Positions 38,655-48,041 of a stretch of DNA of 64,000 nt are shown here, in pieces. The translations under genes and the position numbers were made by a program. The notes beneath the pieces were generated by a model. It was not told the DNA's origin and made no database searches. It saw nothing but the letters and a program-made list of their open reading frames with translations. The stretch's first letter is position 1. Each line of letters opens with the position of its first letter. The stretch comes from Methylomonas sp. EFPC3. GTDB lineage: Bacteria > Pseudomonadota > Gammaproteobacteria > Methylococcales > Methylomonadaceae. The stretch covers positions 4,212,372-4,276,371 of the forward strand of contig NZ_CP116398.1 of the NCBI RefSeq assembly GCF_029643245.1, given 5' to 3'.

Positions 38655-38658
38655 GGCG

Positions 38659-40191
38659 TTACGGATACAGTTGCCATTGCTGCTGCCGAATCGCGCTCAG
38701 GCAGCGGCGCAAATCGGCTTCCAGGGCCCGGTCGTCGGTCAAAAACGCTACGTGTTCGCGGACTTGGTGCAGGGTGGCTTGCAACATCGGTCCGCCGCGG
38801 TCCAGGCTACCGCGCAATTCCAAGGCCTGGCAGCTCGCGATCAATAACGCTGCCGCCACTTGTTCCGTCAGTTCCAGAATCCGGATGCAGTCGCGGGCGG
38901 CGATGGTGCCCATGCTGACTTTGTCCTGGTTATGGCATTCGGTGGAACGGGAGAACACGCTGGCCGGCATGGTCAGTTTCAAGGCTTCGGCGGTCCAGGC
39001 CGAGACGCCGATTTGCACTGCCTTGAAGCCGTGGTTCAAAGGCGCCTGGTCGCCGCAGGCGCCGCTTAGATTGGCCGGCAGGCCGTGGTTGAATTTGGGG
39101 TCGACCAGTTGCGCGAGTTGCCGGTCCATCAGGTCGGCCAAGTTGGCGACGGCGGTTTTTAAAGTGTCCATCGCCATCGCGATGTGGCCGCCGTAAAAGT
39201 GGCCGCCGTGCAGGACATGCTCGCCATCGGCATCGATCAACGGATTATCGTTGGCGCTGTTCAATTCGGTTTCGATCAGTTGCCGCAGCCAGGGCAGGGC
39301 GTCTTCCAGCGCGCCGATCACATGCGGCGCGCAGCGCAGCGAATAGCGGTCCTGCAAGCGTTTGTCGTTGCGCGGCGCTTCGCCGGTGATTTGCAGATCG
39401 GAGCGGACTCGGGCCGCAACCCGCATCTGGCCGGGATGCGGCTTCAACGAAAACAATTTGGCGTCGAAGTGGTAGGCGTTGCCCAGCAAGGCGGCCACCG
39501 TCAGGCTGGTGATGCGGGTGCAGAGTGCGGCCAGATAGGCGGCGCGGTCGAAAGCCAGACAAGCCAGGCCGGTCATAGCCGCGGTGCCGTTCATGATCGC
39601 CAAAGCCTCCTTGGGTTGGAAGCGTAAGGCTTCGATCTGCAATTCGGCAAACACCTCTGCGGTCGGGCGGCGTTGTCCCCGGTACAGCACCTCGCGCTCG
39701 CCGGCCAGCACCGCCGCCAAATAAGACAAAGGCGTCAAGTCGCCGCTGGCGCCGACCGAGCCTTCCTGCGGAATCAACGGCAAAACGTCGTGTTGCAGCA
39801 ATAGTGCGATTTGTTGCAACAGCTTGAATCTGACTCCGGAATAACCTTGAGCCAGACTGGCCAGCCGTGCGGCAACAATCGCGCGGCTTTGTTCGGCGTC
39901 GAAGTGATGGCCCAAACCACAGCCGTGAAAGGTGTACAAATGAATCGGCAATTCTTCAACTCGATCGGCCGGAATGGCGACCGTGCAGGAGTCGCCGTAG
40001 CCGGTGGTGACGCCGTAGACGCAGCCTTCTTCCTGCAATAGCCGGTCGACGAAGGCGGCACCGCGGTCGATGCGGGCGGCAAAGTCCGGATTATCGCTTA
40101 ACCCAGCGCCACGACGTTGGCGGGCCAGATCGGCGATGGATTCGATGGGCAACGGCGAGCCGTCGAACAGTACGGGCGGCAGTGGGGTCAC
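38659..40191 (-). CDS. HAL/PAL/TAL-family aromatic amino acid ammonia-lyase, 510 aa
   Basis: MIO-forming triad Ala148-Ser149-Gly150 in GSVGASGDLTPLSYL, catalytic Tyr in GVTTGYGDS, and QDKVSMGT in the C-terminal half. Converts an aromatic amino acid to an aryl acrylate, which in APE pathways may prime chain growth. The selectivity pair at positions 88-89 is Phe-His, unlike Ser-His of HAL or His-Leu of TAL, so the substrate (Tyr, Phe or His) is uncertain. Context favours tyrosine. Confidence 0.88.
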   Translation of the reverse strand: MTPLPPVLFDGSPLPIESIADLARQRRGAGLSDNPDFAARIDRGAAFVDRLLQEEGCVYGVTTGYGDSCTVAIPADRVEELPIHLYTFHGCGLGHHFDAEQSRAIVAARLASLAQGYSGVRFKLLQQIALLLQHDVLPLIPQEGSVGASGDLTPLSYLAAVLAGEREVLYRGQRRPTAEVFAELQIEALRFQPKEALAIMNGTAAMTGLACLAFDRAAYLAALCTRITSLTVAALLGNAYHFDAKLFSLKPHPGQMRVAARVRSDLQITGEAPRNDKRLQDRYSLRCAPHVIGALEDALPWLRQLIETELNSANDNPLIDADGEHVLHGGHFYGGHIAMAMDTLKTAVANLADLMDRQLAQLVDPKFNHGLPANLSGACGDQAPLNHGFKAVQIGVSAWTAEALKLTMPASVFSRSTECHNQDKVSMGTIAARDCIRILELTEQVAAALLIASCQALELRGSLDRGGPMLQATLHQVREHVAFLTDDRALEADLRRCLSAIRQQQWQLYP

Positions 40192-40446
40192 GGCGTCGGT
40201 GTGCGATTCGAGTGGAGCCGGAAGCCGGCCGGGTAGCGTAAAGATGAAATGGACATGCCGGTTGCGTAAATCAAAACGTCCGGGATTTTCGCATATCCCG
40301 CGGCGGCGGGTTAACCAAGTTTATTCGTTGCTGAGCGCGGCTTTTTTGAAGACTGGCTCTAGTAATTCGCCAAGGTAGGTCTCCGGGTCTCGCTAAGTTA
40401 GAGCTACTTCAAAGAACGCCGGCGCAATGCTCGTAACAATGAGCCG

Positions 40447-40558
40447 TGCAGAAAGCAAACTCAGCGAGTTTAGCTTTCCGTGCATTCCATTAACTCGACG
40501 GCGATAACGCAAAGCCGTCACTGCAACAGGTTGGATCGGTTGGTGTGCCTGTTGCAGT
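40447..40558 (+). promoter_or_regulatory. Structured leader with three consecutive stem-loops
   Basis: The 391-base gap 40192-40582 has no gene. Its last part holds three hairpins in a row: 40447-40484 (TGCAGAAAGC... with GCTTTCCGTGCA), 40497-40519 (GACGGC/GCCGTC with loop GATAACGCAAA) and 40520-40558 (ACTGCAACAGG/CCTGTTGCAGT, 11 bp), ending 12 bases before the RBS. ACGCAAAGCC recalls the c-di-GMP-I (GEMM) signature, but the rest of that fold is missing. Confidence 0.5.
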
Positions 40559-40582
40559 TCATATGATATAAAGGTGACCGAT

Positions 40583-42805
40583 ATGAAAACGCTCAACAAG
40601 ATTGCGGCGGGCATTTTTGCCATTGCTGCAAGCTCCGCCTCTCTGGCATTCGCCGCAGATACCTCTCAGTTGCTTGGCAAAGATCTCGACCAAAACCGCG
40701 ATTTGGTCAATAGCGTCATGCATGGCCGCAACTACATGGTTCAAGTCGATCAGGCCGGTAAAATCAAACAAATCATCGATACCGGAGCCAACGGCGACGG
40801 CAGCGATCCGATGCAAGCGGCAAACGCCGGCGGCGCGGTGCTGGCCCAAGCCGCAGTAACTTCCGTCGAATTGCCGGTCAATTACGAAGGGCAACACGCC
40901 ATCGATTTTTTAGGGGCCGAATTGGCCAAGGTGGCTGACGGTTACGGCCTGACACCGGACAAATTGCGGGAAATGCTACTCAGCGACGATTCGTTGCGGG
41001 TCGATGAGAACAATCGGATGTTTTACGTCGACCAAGATGCCGGTAATCCCGGCGCGCACGAACCCGAAACGGCGGGCGGTGCAACCACAGCGACGACCAG
41101 CAATACCACGGTGCCGATCGCTTCTACCGCGCAGCTGGCCAATGCCTTCAAATTGCATAGCAAACCGGGCGCGAGCAAAACCATTTATCTTAATTTCGTC
41201 GGCTACACCGCCAGCAAAACCGCTTGGAGCAGCTCTACCATCACCGCGCCGGCTTACGACTTGAGCGGTAACCCGGCGGTATTCGACGACAACGAACGCA
41301 GCAATATCATCAGTATCTGGAATCGGGTGGCCGAGGATTACATTGCCTTCGACGTCGACGTCACCACCGAGCCGCCCAGCAGCGACGCGCTGCTCCGCAC
41401 CAGTTCCGCCGATACCAGTTACGGCACCCAAGTCGTGATCACCAAAACCGGCACCATCAGTTGTAACTGCGGTGGTGTCGCCTACGTCGGCGTGGTATCG
41501 ATGGTGAATAACACTTACTACCAACCGGCATGGGTGTTCCAACAATCGCTGGCCAACAATGAAAAATACATTGCGGAAGCGATATCGCATGAAGCCGGCC
41601 ATACCCTGGGCTTGTTGCATGACGGCCATAATTCCGGGACCACCACGGTAGGTTATTACAGCGGCCACGGTACCGGCGAAACCGGCTGGGCGCCGATCAT
41701 GGGGGTTGGTTACTACAAAAATGTGACTCAGTGGAGTGCCGGCGTCTATCCTGGTGCCAATAACCAGCAAAACGATCTGGCGGTGATGGCATCCGCCGGA
41801 TTTAATGCGCGCATTGATGATTTCGGTAATCTTTTCGGCAACGCCAGCTCGTTGAACAATACCGCAACCGGCGCCACAGCAAATATCAGCACGTTCGGTG
41901 TGATCGAAACCGCTGCCGATATCGATATGTTTATCGTCAATACGGCCGGCGGATTGGTGAATCTGAGCGTGAAACCGGCGGCGAAAGGTCCGAATCTGGA
42001 CGTTAAAACGACGCTTTACAAAGCCGATGGCAGCGTGGTTGCGACCAGTGCGTCGGAAACCTCGTTGGCGGCAACGATCAACAGTACGGTACCTGCCGGC
42101 GTTTACTATCTGGCGGTTAGTGGCAGCGCTCATGCCGCTGCCGGTACCGATTATGGCTATCCGACCTACGCCAGCTTGGGCCAATACAGCATCACCGGCT
42201 CGTTCCCGGTTGCCAATGCCGGCGCCGCCGCACCGGCTGCGGTGATCGATGCTTCCACCTTGAGCGGGCCTAGCGCATTGACCGTCAATTTCTCGGCCAA
42301 CAAATCCATCGGCAACGGCAATATCGTCAAATACCAATGGAGCTTTGGCGACGGCGGCAGCTCCACCAGTGCCAACCCGGTCTATATCTACAAAACCGCC
42401 GGGACCTTTACCGCAAAACTGACCGTAACCAACCAGTACAATTTGACCGATACTAAATCGGTGCAAGTGGTTGTCATCGCGCCGGCAGTGAAATCGGTAT
42501 CCGTTGGCTCCGCCAGTTTGATGGTTGCCAGAGGCTCCACTGCTACCGGGATGATTTTGCTCAGAGTGGTTGATGCCCAAGGCCGTCCGGTGCCGAATGC
42601 GGTGGTAACCGGCACCTGGTCGGGTGCGCTGTCCGGTTCCTCGGTTGCTAAAACCGGAACCGACGGTATCGTGTTTCACACCTCCAAACCGTCGAGACAA
42701 GTCAGGGCGGCATCCGGCGTGTATACCATCAACAGTATTTCCGCTCCCGGTTATACCTATGCCCCGGCGAAAAACTTTAGATCGGTATTTACTCTGACCT
42801 GGTAA
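40583..42805 (+). CDS. Secreted zinc metalloprotease with PKD domain, 740 aa
   Basis: Signal peptide at 1-25, propeptide-like region to about 180, then a metzincin-type catalytic domain with HEAGHTLGLLHDG (His336, His340, His346; Glu337), a pre-peptidase-like beta domain (about 420-540), a PKD domain (about 548-635, YQWSFGDGG and AGTFTAKLTVTN) and a C-terminal Ig-like domain. ATG at 40583 has AAGGTGA 5 bases upstream. Extracellular proteolysis or attachment is likely. It is a plus-strand gene set inside the minus-strand APE locus. Confidence 0.85.
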   Translation: MKTLNKIAAGIFAIAASSASLAFAADTSQLLGKDLDQNRDLVNSVMHGRNYMVQVDQAGKIKQIIDTGANGDGSDPMQAANAGGAVLAQAAVTSVELPVNYEGQHAIDFLGAELAKVADGYGLTPDKLREMLLSDDSLRVDENNRMFYVDQDAGNPGAHEPETAGGATTATTSNTTVPIASTAQLANAFKLHSKPGASKTIYLNFVGYTASKTAWSSSTITAPAYDLSGNPAVFDDNERSNIISIWNRVAEDYIAFDVDVTTEPPSSDALLRTSSADTSYGTQVVITKTGTISCNCGGVAYVGVVSMVNNTYYQPAWVFQQSLANNEKYIAEAISHEAGHTLGLLHDGHNSGTTTVGYYSGHGTGETGWAPIMGVGYYKNVTQWSAGVYPGANNQQNDLAVMASAGFNARIDDFGNLFGNASSLNNTATGATANISTFGVIETAADIDMFIVNTAGGLVNLSVKPAAKGPNLDVKTTLYKADGSVVATSASETSLAATINSTVPAGVYYLAVSGSAHAAAGTDYGYPTYASLGQYSITGSFPVANAGAAAPAAVIDASTLSGPSALTVNFSANKSIGNGNIVKYQWSFGDGGSSTSANPVYIYKTAGTFTAKLTVTNQYNLTDTKSVQVVVIAPAVKSVSVGSASLMVARGSTATGMILLRVVDAQGRPVPNAVVTGTWSGALSGSSVAKTGTDGIVFHTSKPSRQVRAASGVYTINSISAPGYTYAPAKNFRSVFTLTW

Positions 42806-42852
42806 CGACACCGGGTCCGGTTTCCGCCGGCCCGCTGGGAAATACAGCGTAG

Positions 42853-42882
42853 GCCGCCGTTCTTTTGAACGGCGGCTTTTTT
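42853..42882 (+). terminator. Terminator after the metalloprotease gene
   Basis: 10-bp stem GCCGCCGTTC/GAACGGCGGC with TTTT loop then six T. On the minus strand the stem overlaps the end of the acyltransferase gene and can serve it too. Confidence 0.9.
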
Positions 42883-43801
42883 ATGTCTGCCAGAAATCGT
42901 AGAAATTGAACCATTGCAACGGCGCTTGCAATGTATGCTGTTGCAGCCGCTGCGCATAAAGTGCGGCCGCTTGTTGGATAACGGCATCCCGCTGTTCGCG
43001 CCGCCAACTCAACGCATCGCCGATTCGTTCGAACACGATTTGGTGTCTGCCCTTGCACTTGACGCAAAACAGGTAATACACCGGGCATTTCAACAGGCCG
43101 GCCAATACGAACGGCCCGAGCGGCAATCGGGCCGGCGCCCCCAGGAAATCGACGGTCAGGGTACGGCCGCCGTTGACCGGCGTGCGGTCGGCCGCAATCA
43201 CCACCAGTTCGCCCTGTTCGATTTTTTCCGCCAGCAGCATGGCCGTGGCGGCATTGATTTCGGTGACTTGCAATAGATTCATCGCACTGTCCGGGTTGTA
43301 ACGGCGGAGCAGGCGATTGAATTTTTCGGCGTGCTTGGTATGTACCAATACCGTGATCTTGACGGCAGCGTCGCGGTCGGCCATGACCCGGCATACTTCC
43401 GGATTGCCCAGGTGGTTAGCCAGCAACAAGGCGCCACGGCCGTCGGCAAGGTCCGCCAATAGTTGTTCGCGGCCCGAGAATTCGACATCGTTTACCGCGA
43501 TCAGACCCGACCAGGCCGCCAGTTTGTCGATGATGGCGTTGGCGAAGCCGAGGAAGTGGCGGTAGCTATCGAACAGGCTGCCGGATAGCTTCACCTCGGG
43601 CTGGAAAGCCGCCAATCTAGCCAAGTAATCGCGGCTGGCGCGTCTGGCCGCGGAATTTGCCAGCCAGTAATAGGTCACGACCGGGTAGAGAAAGACTTGC
43701 AGCATCTGCCGTCCGCACAGTCGGTAGACCGCAAACAACAGGTGCATACCCCAAGCCAGGCTCCAGTCCCGCATTTGCGACCAATGCCGCTTGGTTCTCA
43801 T
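42881..43801 (-). CDS. LpxL/HtrB-type lipid acyltransferase, 306 aa
   Basis: N-terminal hydrophobic segment (about 15-50), then LLANHLGNPEVCR with the H-x4-E catalytic motif (His130, Glu135) of the LpxL/acyltransferase group, and VVIAADRTPVNGG. Probably attaches the polyene or a fatty acyl to a lipid acceptor. The start at 43801 overlaps the glycosyltransferase stop by 4 bases; the extension to 44074 is not coding. Some APE clusters have this fused to the glycosyltransferase. Confidence 0.8.
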   Translation of the reverse strand: MRTKRHWSQMRDWSLAWGMHLLFAVYRLCGRQMLQVFLYPVVTYYWLANSAARRASRDYLARLAAFQPEVKLSGSLFDSYRHFLGFANAIIDKLAAWSGLIAVNDVEFSGREQLLADLADGRGALLLANHLGNPEVCRVMADRDAAVKITVLVHTKHAEKFNRLLRRYNPDSAMNLLQVTEINAATAMLLAEKIEQGELVVIAADRTPVNGGRTLTVDFLGAPARLPLGPFVLAGLLKCPVYYLFCVKCKGRHQIVFERIGDALSWRREQRDAVIQQAAALYAQRLQQHTLQAPLQWFNFYDFWQT

Positions 43802-44532
43802 CGCCAATGCCGCGCCAGCAGGCGGGGGAGACGAAGCAGCATGCCGCAAAACAGGCGGGCGTGGGCCGCCGAAATCTTCAAGTTGTCCCGCCATAGATCG
43901 AAATGCGAAACGCCGTCCAGGGGGTAGCGAACGGCGGTCGCCAGGTTGACCGCCTCCAGTCCTTGCCAGTACAAGCGCACTACGATATCGATATCGAACG
44001 CCATGCCGGGCGCCAGCCGGCTGCCGGCCAGCAATTGCCCGACCGCCGCCAATGGATACAGGCGAAAGCCGCACATGCCGTCGCCGATAGCAGTCGACAA
44101 GGTATTGACTGCGATCCAGAAATTGGTGATTTTTCGGCCATGAACCCGACTTTTTGGCGCGTCGCTCTGGTATTGCGGGGTTCCCAAGATCATTTTTTCC
44201 GGATGTTGGCAGCCCAGCTCCAGAAATTTGGGAATATCGTCCACGTCATGTTGGCCGTCGGCGTCGATTTGCAGCGCATGACTGAAGCCCTGGGCGATGG
44301 CCCTTTGAAAACCGTCGACTACCGCCGCGCCCTTGCCGCCGTTACTCGGCCGTTGTAGCAGAGTGATCCAACTGCGGTGTCGGGCGGCACACTCGATCAG
44401 TACTTGCCGGCATGCCGGACTGCTACCGTCGTCGACCAGAATGCAAGGTAAACCGAAGCGTTTCAATCGCGCCAGCAACGGCACGATCGCACGTTCGTGG
44501 TTGTAAACCGGGATGACCAAACAGGTATTCAT
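43798..44532 (-). CDS. Family 2 glycosyltransferase, 244 aa
   Basis: GT-A fold: CLVIPVYNHERAIVPLLARL start, the catalytic metal triad in LQIDADGQHDVDDI and CGFRLYPL further on. No long TM segment. Transfers a sugar from UDP- or GDP-sugar, likely onto the lipid carrier of the polyene. Translationally coupled to both neighbours (4-base overlaps). Confidence 0.85.
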   Translation of the reverse strand: MNTCLVIPVYNHERAIVPLLARLKRFGLPCILVDDGSSPACRQVLIECAARHRSWITLLQRPSNGGKGAAVVDGFQRAIAQGFSHALQIDADGQHDVDDIPKFLELGCQHPEKMILGTPQYQSDAPKSRVHGRKITNFWIAVNTLSTAIGDGMCGFRLYPLAAVGQLLAGSRLAPGMAFDIDIVVRLYWQGLEAVNLATAVRYPLDGVSHFDLWRDNLKISAAHARLFCGMLLRLPRLLARHWR

Positions 44533-46205
44533 GATGGGTCCGCTGCGTATGTCAAACGGCCGGAACTATAGACTTGTTCGGCTTGGCTGAATCGGAAATT
44601 CAATTTGTTGCTGTCGCGGCGCCAGTCCAGCGTTAATTGCAATTCATAATCGGGACGGACCGGTTTAGCGAACTTGACGGCTTCCAAACGGCTAAACGGC
44701 GCGTTGATGTTAAAAAGTTGTTTGCCGAAATGCTCGGCCCAGCCGATCTGCACCACACCGGGCAGAATCGGATAACCCGGGAAATGGTCGGCAAAATAGC
44801 GCAGCTGGCGCGGCACTTTCAAACCCAGCACCACGGTGTCCGGCTGCAAGTCGGCGGTTTGCAACAGCGGCATGCGGTCGTTGCTCTGTAACAAGGTTTG
44901 CAGCAATTGGCTGTCCAGTTTGGCTTGCACGGTGGTCGGCATGGCGGACAGAAATAGCCACTTGCGTGGAATCAACACCGCTTCGAACCACGGCTGCAAA
45001 GCTTCCTTCAGCTTGCCGATCAAGGCTTTACGGCCGTGGGCGGCCATCGCCGCATTACCGGCTGCGGACAGTACCGCACAGACCGCCAACTGGTCGCGGC
45101 TGCCGGCCAAAGCCAGGGCATGGACTTCGCTCAGCCAGGGGTTATCCGCCAAATGCCGTTCCAATTCGGTTAGAGACAAGCGTTTTTCTTCGATTTTGAC
45201 GATACGGTCGCGGCGGCCGTGCAACAGGAAACGGTCCTTGCTTTGCAAATCCAGCCTGTCGTCCAGCTCCAGTGCGTTCTCATCCGGCAAATAGGGTGAG
45301 CTCAGGTAGGCCTTGCCGTCGGTTAGTTCGAGACTCAGGCCGTCGAACAATTGCCAGACCGGATCGGGATAGCGGCGCCAGGCGATGCCGCCGGTTTCGC
45401 TGCTACCGTAGATTTCCAGCGCCGCCCGGCCGCAATGGCGCTTAATCTGTGCGGCGGACTCGGCCGGAAGCGGGCCGCCGGAACTGAAAATGGCGGAAAG
45501 CCCGGCCAGACTGGGCCACGGCGCATCGGCCGCCAGCCGCTTCAAATGGGCCGGGCTGGCGACCCAGCAGGCCGGACCGGCTGCGGCTTGTCGAGCCAGA
45601 TGTTCGGCATCCAGCGCCGTTTCGCTGTGGAAGGTGCGGCCGGCCGCTAGCGGCCACAACACCCGGAACAGCAGCCCGTAAATGTGTTGCTGGCTGACCG
45701 TTGCCAGAATCCGGCTGCCGGCCAAATCCCGGCCCCAAAGCCTTTCCAGCGTGTCGACTTCGGCTTGCAACTGTCGGAGGGATTTGCTTATCGATTTGGC
45801 CGCGCCGGTCGAGCCGGAGGTGAAAATCGCCAGATTGTTCGCGTCCGGCTGCAGACGGCCGAAAACCGGCATGCTCCCACGCTCTTGGTCTAGCCGATAA
45901 TCGAAGCCGGCTTGCCAGTCGCCGATCAGCCGGCAGCCGGCCTGTTGCAGTTGCTGCGCCGTGCCGGGCCGGTTGTTGGCGGCGAGCCAGACCTGCTTGC
46001 CGGCGTGCCACAGCGCGCACAACAACACCGCAAACGGGTAGGCGTCGTGGCAGAACAAGGCATATTTTTGCCTGTTTTCAGCGGACAACGATTCCCGCCA
46101 GTCATCGACCGCCGCGCGAAATTCGGCGAAGCTGTAATCGCGGCCGCCGTGTCTGGCAACGGTTCCGCTCCGCTCGGCACTGAGTAAATCGGCCAGCGCA
46201 ATCAA
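44529..46205 (-). CDS. Acyl/aryl-CoA (ACP) ligase fused to hotdog dehydratase, 558 aa
   Basis: AMP-binding domain with P-loop FTSGSTGAAKS, then EIYGSSETGG and LHGRRDRIVKIEEKRL. The final about 110 residues (from LQPDTVVLGLKVPRQLRYF) form a FabA/FabZ-like hotdog with HFPGYPILPGVVQ (His as in FabZ). It is thus an ApeH-like ligase plus ApeI-like dehydratase in one protein; they are separate in E. coli APE clusters (recalled). It would activate the aryl starter and dehydrate intermediates. Confidence 0.83.
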   Translation of the reverse strand: MIALADLLSAERSGTVARHGGRDYSFAEFRAAVDDWRESLSAENRQKYALFCHDAYPFAVLLCALWHAGKQVWLAANNRPGTAQQLQQAGCRLIGDWQAGFDYRLDQERGSMPVFGRLQPDANNLAIFTSGSTGAAKSISKSLRQLQAEVDTLERLWGRDLAGSRILATVSQQHIYGLLFRVLWPLAAGRTFHSETALDAEHLARQAAAGPACWVASPAHLKRLAADAPWPSLAGLSAIFSSGGPLPAESAAQIKRHCGRAALEIYGSSETGGIAWRRYPDPVWQLFDGLSLELTDGKAYLSSPYLPDENALELDDRLDLQSKDRFLLHGRRDRIVKIEEKRLSLTELERHLADNPWLSEVHALALAGSRDQLAVCAVLSAAGNAAMAAHGRKALIGKLKEALQPWFEAVLIPRKWLFLSAMPTTVQAKLDSQLLQTLLQSNDRMPLLQTADLQPDTVVLGLKVPRQLRYFADHFPGYPILPGVVQIGWAEHFGKQLFNINAPFSRLEAVKFAKPVRPDYELQLTLDWRRDSNKLNFRFSQAEQVYSSGRLTYAADPS

Positions 46206-46209
46206 GAGC

Positions 46210-46752
46210 TTATTCCGGTTTCAGCGTGCGCAGCCTGACCCAATATTCGCCGGCAAACAGCAATCCCATCAGCAGGTAAGCGATCAGGCCGTTGTATAGG
46301 CTCCAAAACTGGAAACTGCTCCACAGCGCGGTCGCCGCAGCGATGCCGCCGTTGATGATAAAAAAGCCGCACCAGACCTGGGTCACGCGCCGGGTATACG
46401 ACACGCCTTGCGCCGGCAGATCGGGTTGCTTCAACCGGGCCAGACGTTCGACGATCGAAGGTGGATGCAACAGGCTGGCGCCGAAAATGGCCAGCATCAC
46501 CGCATTCACCAGCGCCGGATAAAAGCGCAAGGCCACGGCCTGATTGCTCCAGATTGCAAAGCCGGCGTAGGCCAAGCCGGCCAGCAACAATGGTTTGCTC
46601 CAGTCAGCGCGGATCAGGGCCAAGCGCAACAGCAACATCACGGCGAGCGCCAGCGCGATGAGCCGGGGTTGCAGGTATTGCAGGCCGAAATACACCGCCG
46701 CCGGATACAGCGCGGTTAACAGGCCGATCAGCGCATTCAAGCCCGGCGCCAT
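46210..46752 (-). CDS. COG4648-type membrane protein of APE cluster, 180 aa
   Basis: Six or so hydrophobic segments (e.g. ALIGLLTALYPAAVYFGL, LIALALAVMLLLRLALI, and two near the C-terminus). A conserved component of aryl-polyene loci whose job is unknown; it might help ligase or ACP localisation at the membrane. Ends 4 bases before the ligase start and begins 1 base after the ACP stop. Confidence 0.75.
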   Translation of the reverse strand: MAPGLNALIGLLTALYPAAVYFGLQYLQPRLIALALAVMLLLRLALIRADWSKPLLLAGLAYAGFAIWSNQAVALRFYPALVNAVMLAIFGASLLHPPSIVERLARLKQPDLPAQGVSYTRRVTQVWCGFFIINGGIAAATALWSSFQFWSLYNGLIAYLLMGLLFAGEYWVRLRTLKPE

Positions 46753-46753
46753 C

Positions 46754-47002
46754 TCAATCCTGCATCAGGCGGTGGACGGCCTCGACCACGTCGCCTATGG
46801 TGCGCGCGGTTTTGAAATCCTCGGGTTTCACCATTTTGCCGGTGAGTTCTTTCAGGCGCACAATCATGTCGACCGCGTCGATACTGTCGAAATCCAGGTC
46901 TTCGTAGAGGCGGGCTTCCGGTTCTATGCGGTCTGGATCCATTTCGAACATTTCCACCATGATGTCCTGGATGGCGGCCAAAATTTGTTCACGATTTTTC
47001 AT
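46754..47002 (-). CDS. Acyl carrier protein, 82 aa
   Basis: Phosphopantetheine site Ser40 in DLDFDSIDAVDM. Helical, acidic. Lies beside a second ACP. Two ACPs are standard in APE clusters, where they carry the growing polyene and interact with KS, KR and DH enzymes. Confidence 0.92.
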   Translation of the reverse strand: MKNREQILAAIQDIMVEMFEMDPDRIEPEARLYEDLDFDSIDAVDMIVRLKELTGKMVKPEDFKTARTIGDVVEAVHRLMQD

Positions 47003-47008
47003 AAGCTG

Positions 47009-47266
47009 TTAACTGCGCGCGGAATCGATAAATTGAGCCAGAGCCGCAACCGACGAAAAAATCTGCGCCACGTCGTCCTGTTCGGCGTCGATTTTAACCT
47101 GGTATTGCTTGCGGATCGCCACGCCCAATTCCAGGGCGTCGATCGAATCCAGCCCCAGCCCGCCGTTAAACAGCGGCGCCGAGCTGTCGATGTCGGCGGC
47201 GTCGATGTCTTCCAAAGCCAGCGTATCGACGATCAGGCGTTTTAATTCAGTTTCGGTGTTGCTCAT
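47009..47266 (-). CDS. Acyl carrier protein, 85 aa
   Basis: Phosphopantetheine site Ser41 in GLGLDSIDALELG. Start at 47266 overlaps the end of the acyltransferase gene by 20 bases. Differs enough from the adjacent ACP to have a separate partner set. Confidence 0.92.
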   Translation of the reverse strand: MSNTETELKRLIVDTLALEDIDAADIDSSAPLFNGGLGLDSIDALELGVAIRKQYQVKIDAEQDDVAQIFSSVAALAQFIDSARS

Positions 47267-48041
47267 AAGCTTGGCGTTGTTCGGTGAAGTAATCCAGTAA
47301 AGTTTGGGTCAGCCGGCGCACCGCGATCGAGTGCGGTTGCAGTAGCCGGTACTCGCTCAGGTCGATGTCGTCGCCGACGTCCATCCGTAAATGAAACCGC
47401 CGCGGCGGAATTCGGTACCAGGCCAGGTTCTTGGTCAAGGTGCTGGGGGTGCAGGTCAAGGTCACCGGGGTTAACACGCAGTCGGCGGCCAGGGCAATCG
47501 CGGCGGCGCCGCGTTGGAAGCGGTAGGCCTGGTCCGGTACCGAACGGGTGCCTTCCGGGAACACGATCAAACCGCCGCCGCCGTTCAGCCACGCCGCACA
47601 ATCGGCGATCATGGTCTGAGAATCGGCATTACTGATGTAGCCGGCATGCAGGATCGAGCCGCGCATGGCCGGATTGCGCCACAAGCTGGCTTTGACGATG
47701 CAACTGGCTTGCTTGATGCGGCTGAGTAGAAACACCACATCCACCAAGGTCGGATGGTTGGCGACGACCAGTTGGCCGGGACGATTCAGTTTTTCGCCGC
47801 CGCAGATTTGGTAACTCATCACGCCCAGCCGGTGCATCAAGCCGATAAAGGCATAAAAGCTCAGATGGACCATGGTTTGGGCGCGGCAGGCTTTGCGGCG
47901 GCGGTCGCCGGGCAGCAGCGCCAGCAACGGAAACACCACCAACCACAACAGCACACCGCCGAGGCCGAAACAGGCGAAGCTGATTGCGGTTGCCGCCAGT
48001 CGCCAAAGATAGTTGATGTTGTGACTCAGAGTTTTTGCCAT
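47247..48041 (-). CDS. PlsC-type lysophospholipid acyltransferase, 264 aa
   Basis: N-terminal TM (about 17-44), H-x4-D motif in VVANHPTLVDVVF (His96), and FPEGTRS further on. The ATG at 48041 is preferred; a longer frame to 48728 runs through the next gene in another frame. Likely acylates a glycerol-type carrier with the polyene. Overlaps the chain-length-factor gene by 16 bases. Confidence 0.85.
   Translation of the reverse strand: MAKTLSHNINYLWRLAATAISFACFGLGGVLLWLVVFPLLALLPGDRRRKACRAQTMVHLSFYAFIGLMHRLGVMSYQICGGEKLNRPGQLVVANHPTLVDVVFLLSRIKQASCIVKASLWRNPAMRGSILHAGYISNADSQTMIADCAAWLNGGGGLIVFPEGTRSVPDQAYRFQRGAAAIALAADCVLTPVTLTCTPSTLTKNLAWYRIPPRRFHLRMDVGDDIDLSEYRLLQPHSIAVRRLTQTLLDYFTEQRQAYEQHRN

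Noticed and set aside
40490..40558. c-di-GMP-I riboswitch call
   Set aside because: Only ACGCAAAGCC matches; the paired AAA-hairpin and the tetraloop receptor are not found. Kept only as an unclassified structured leader.
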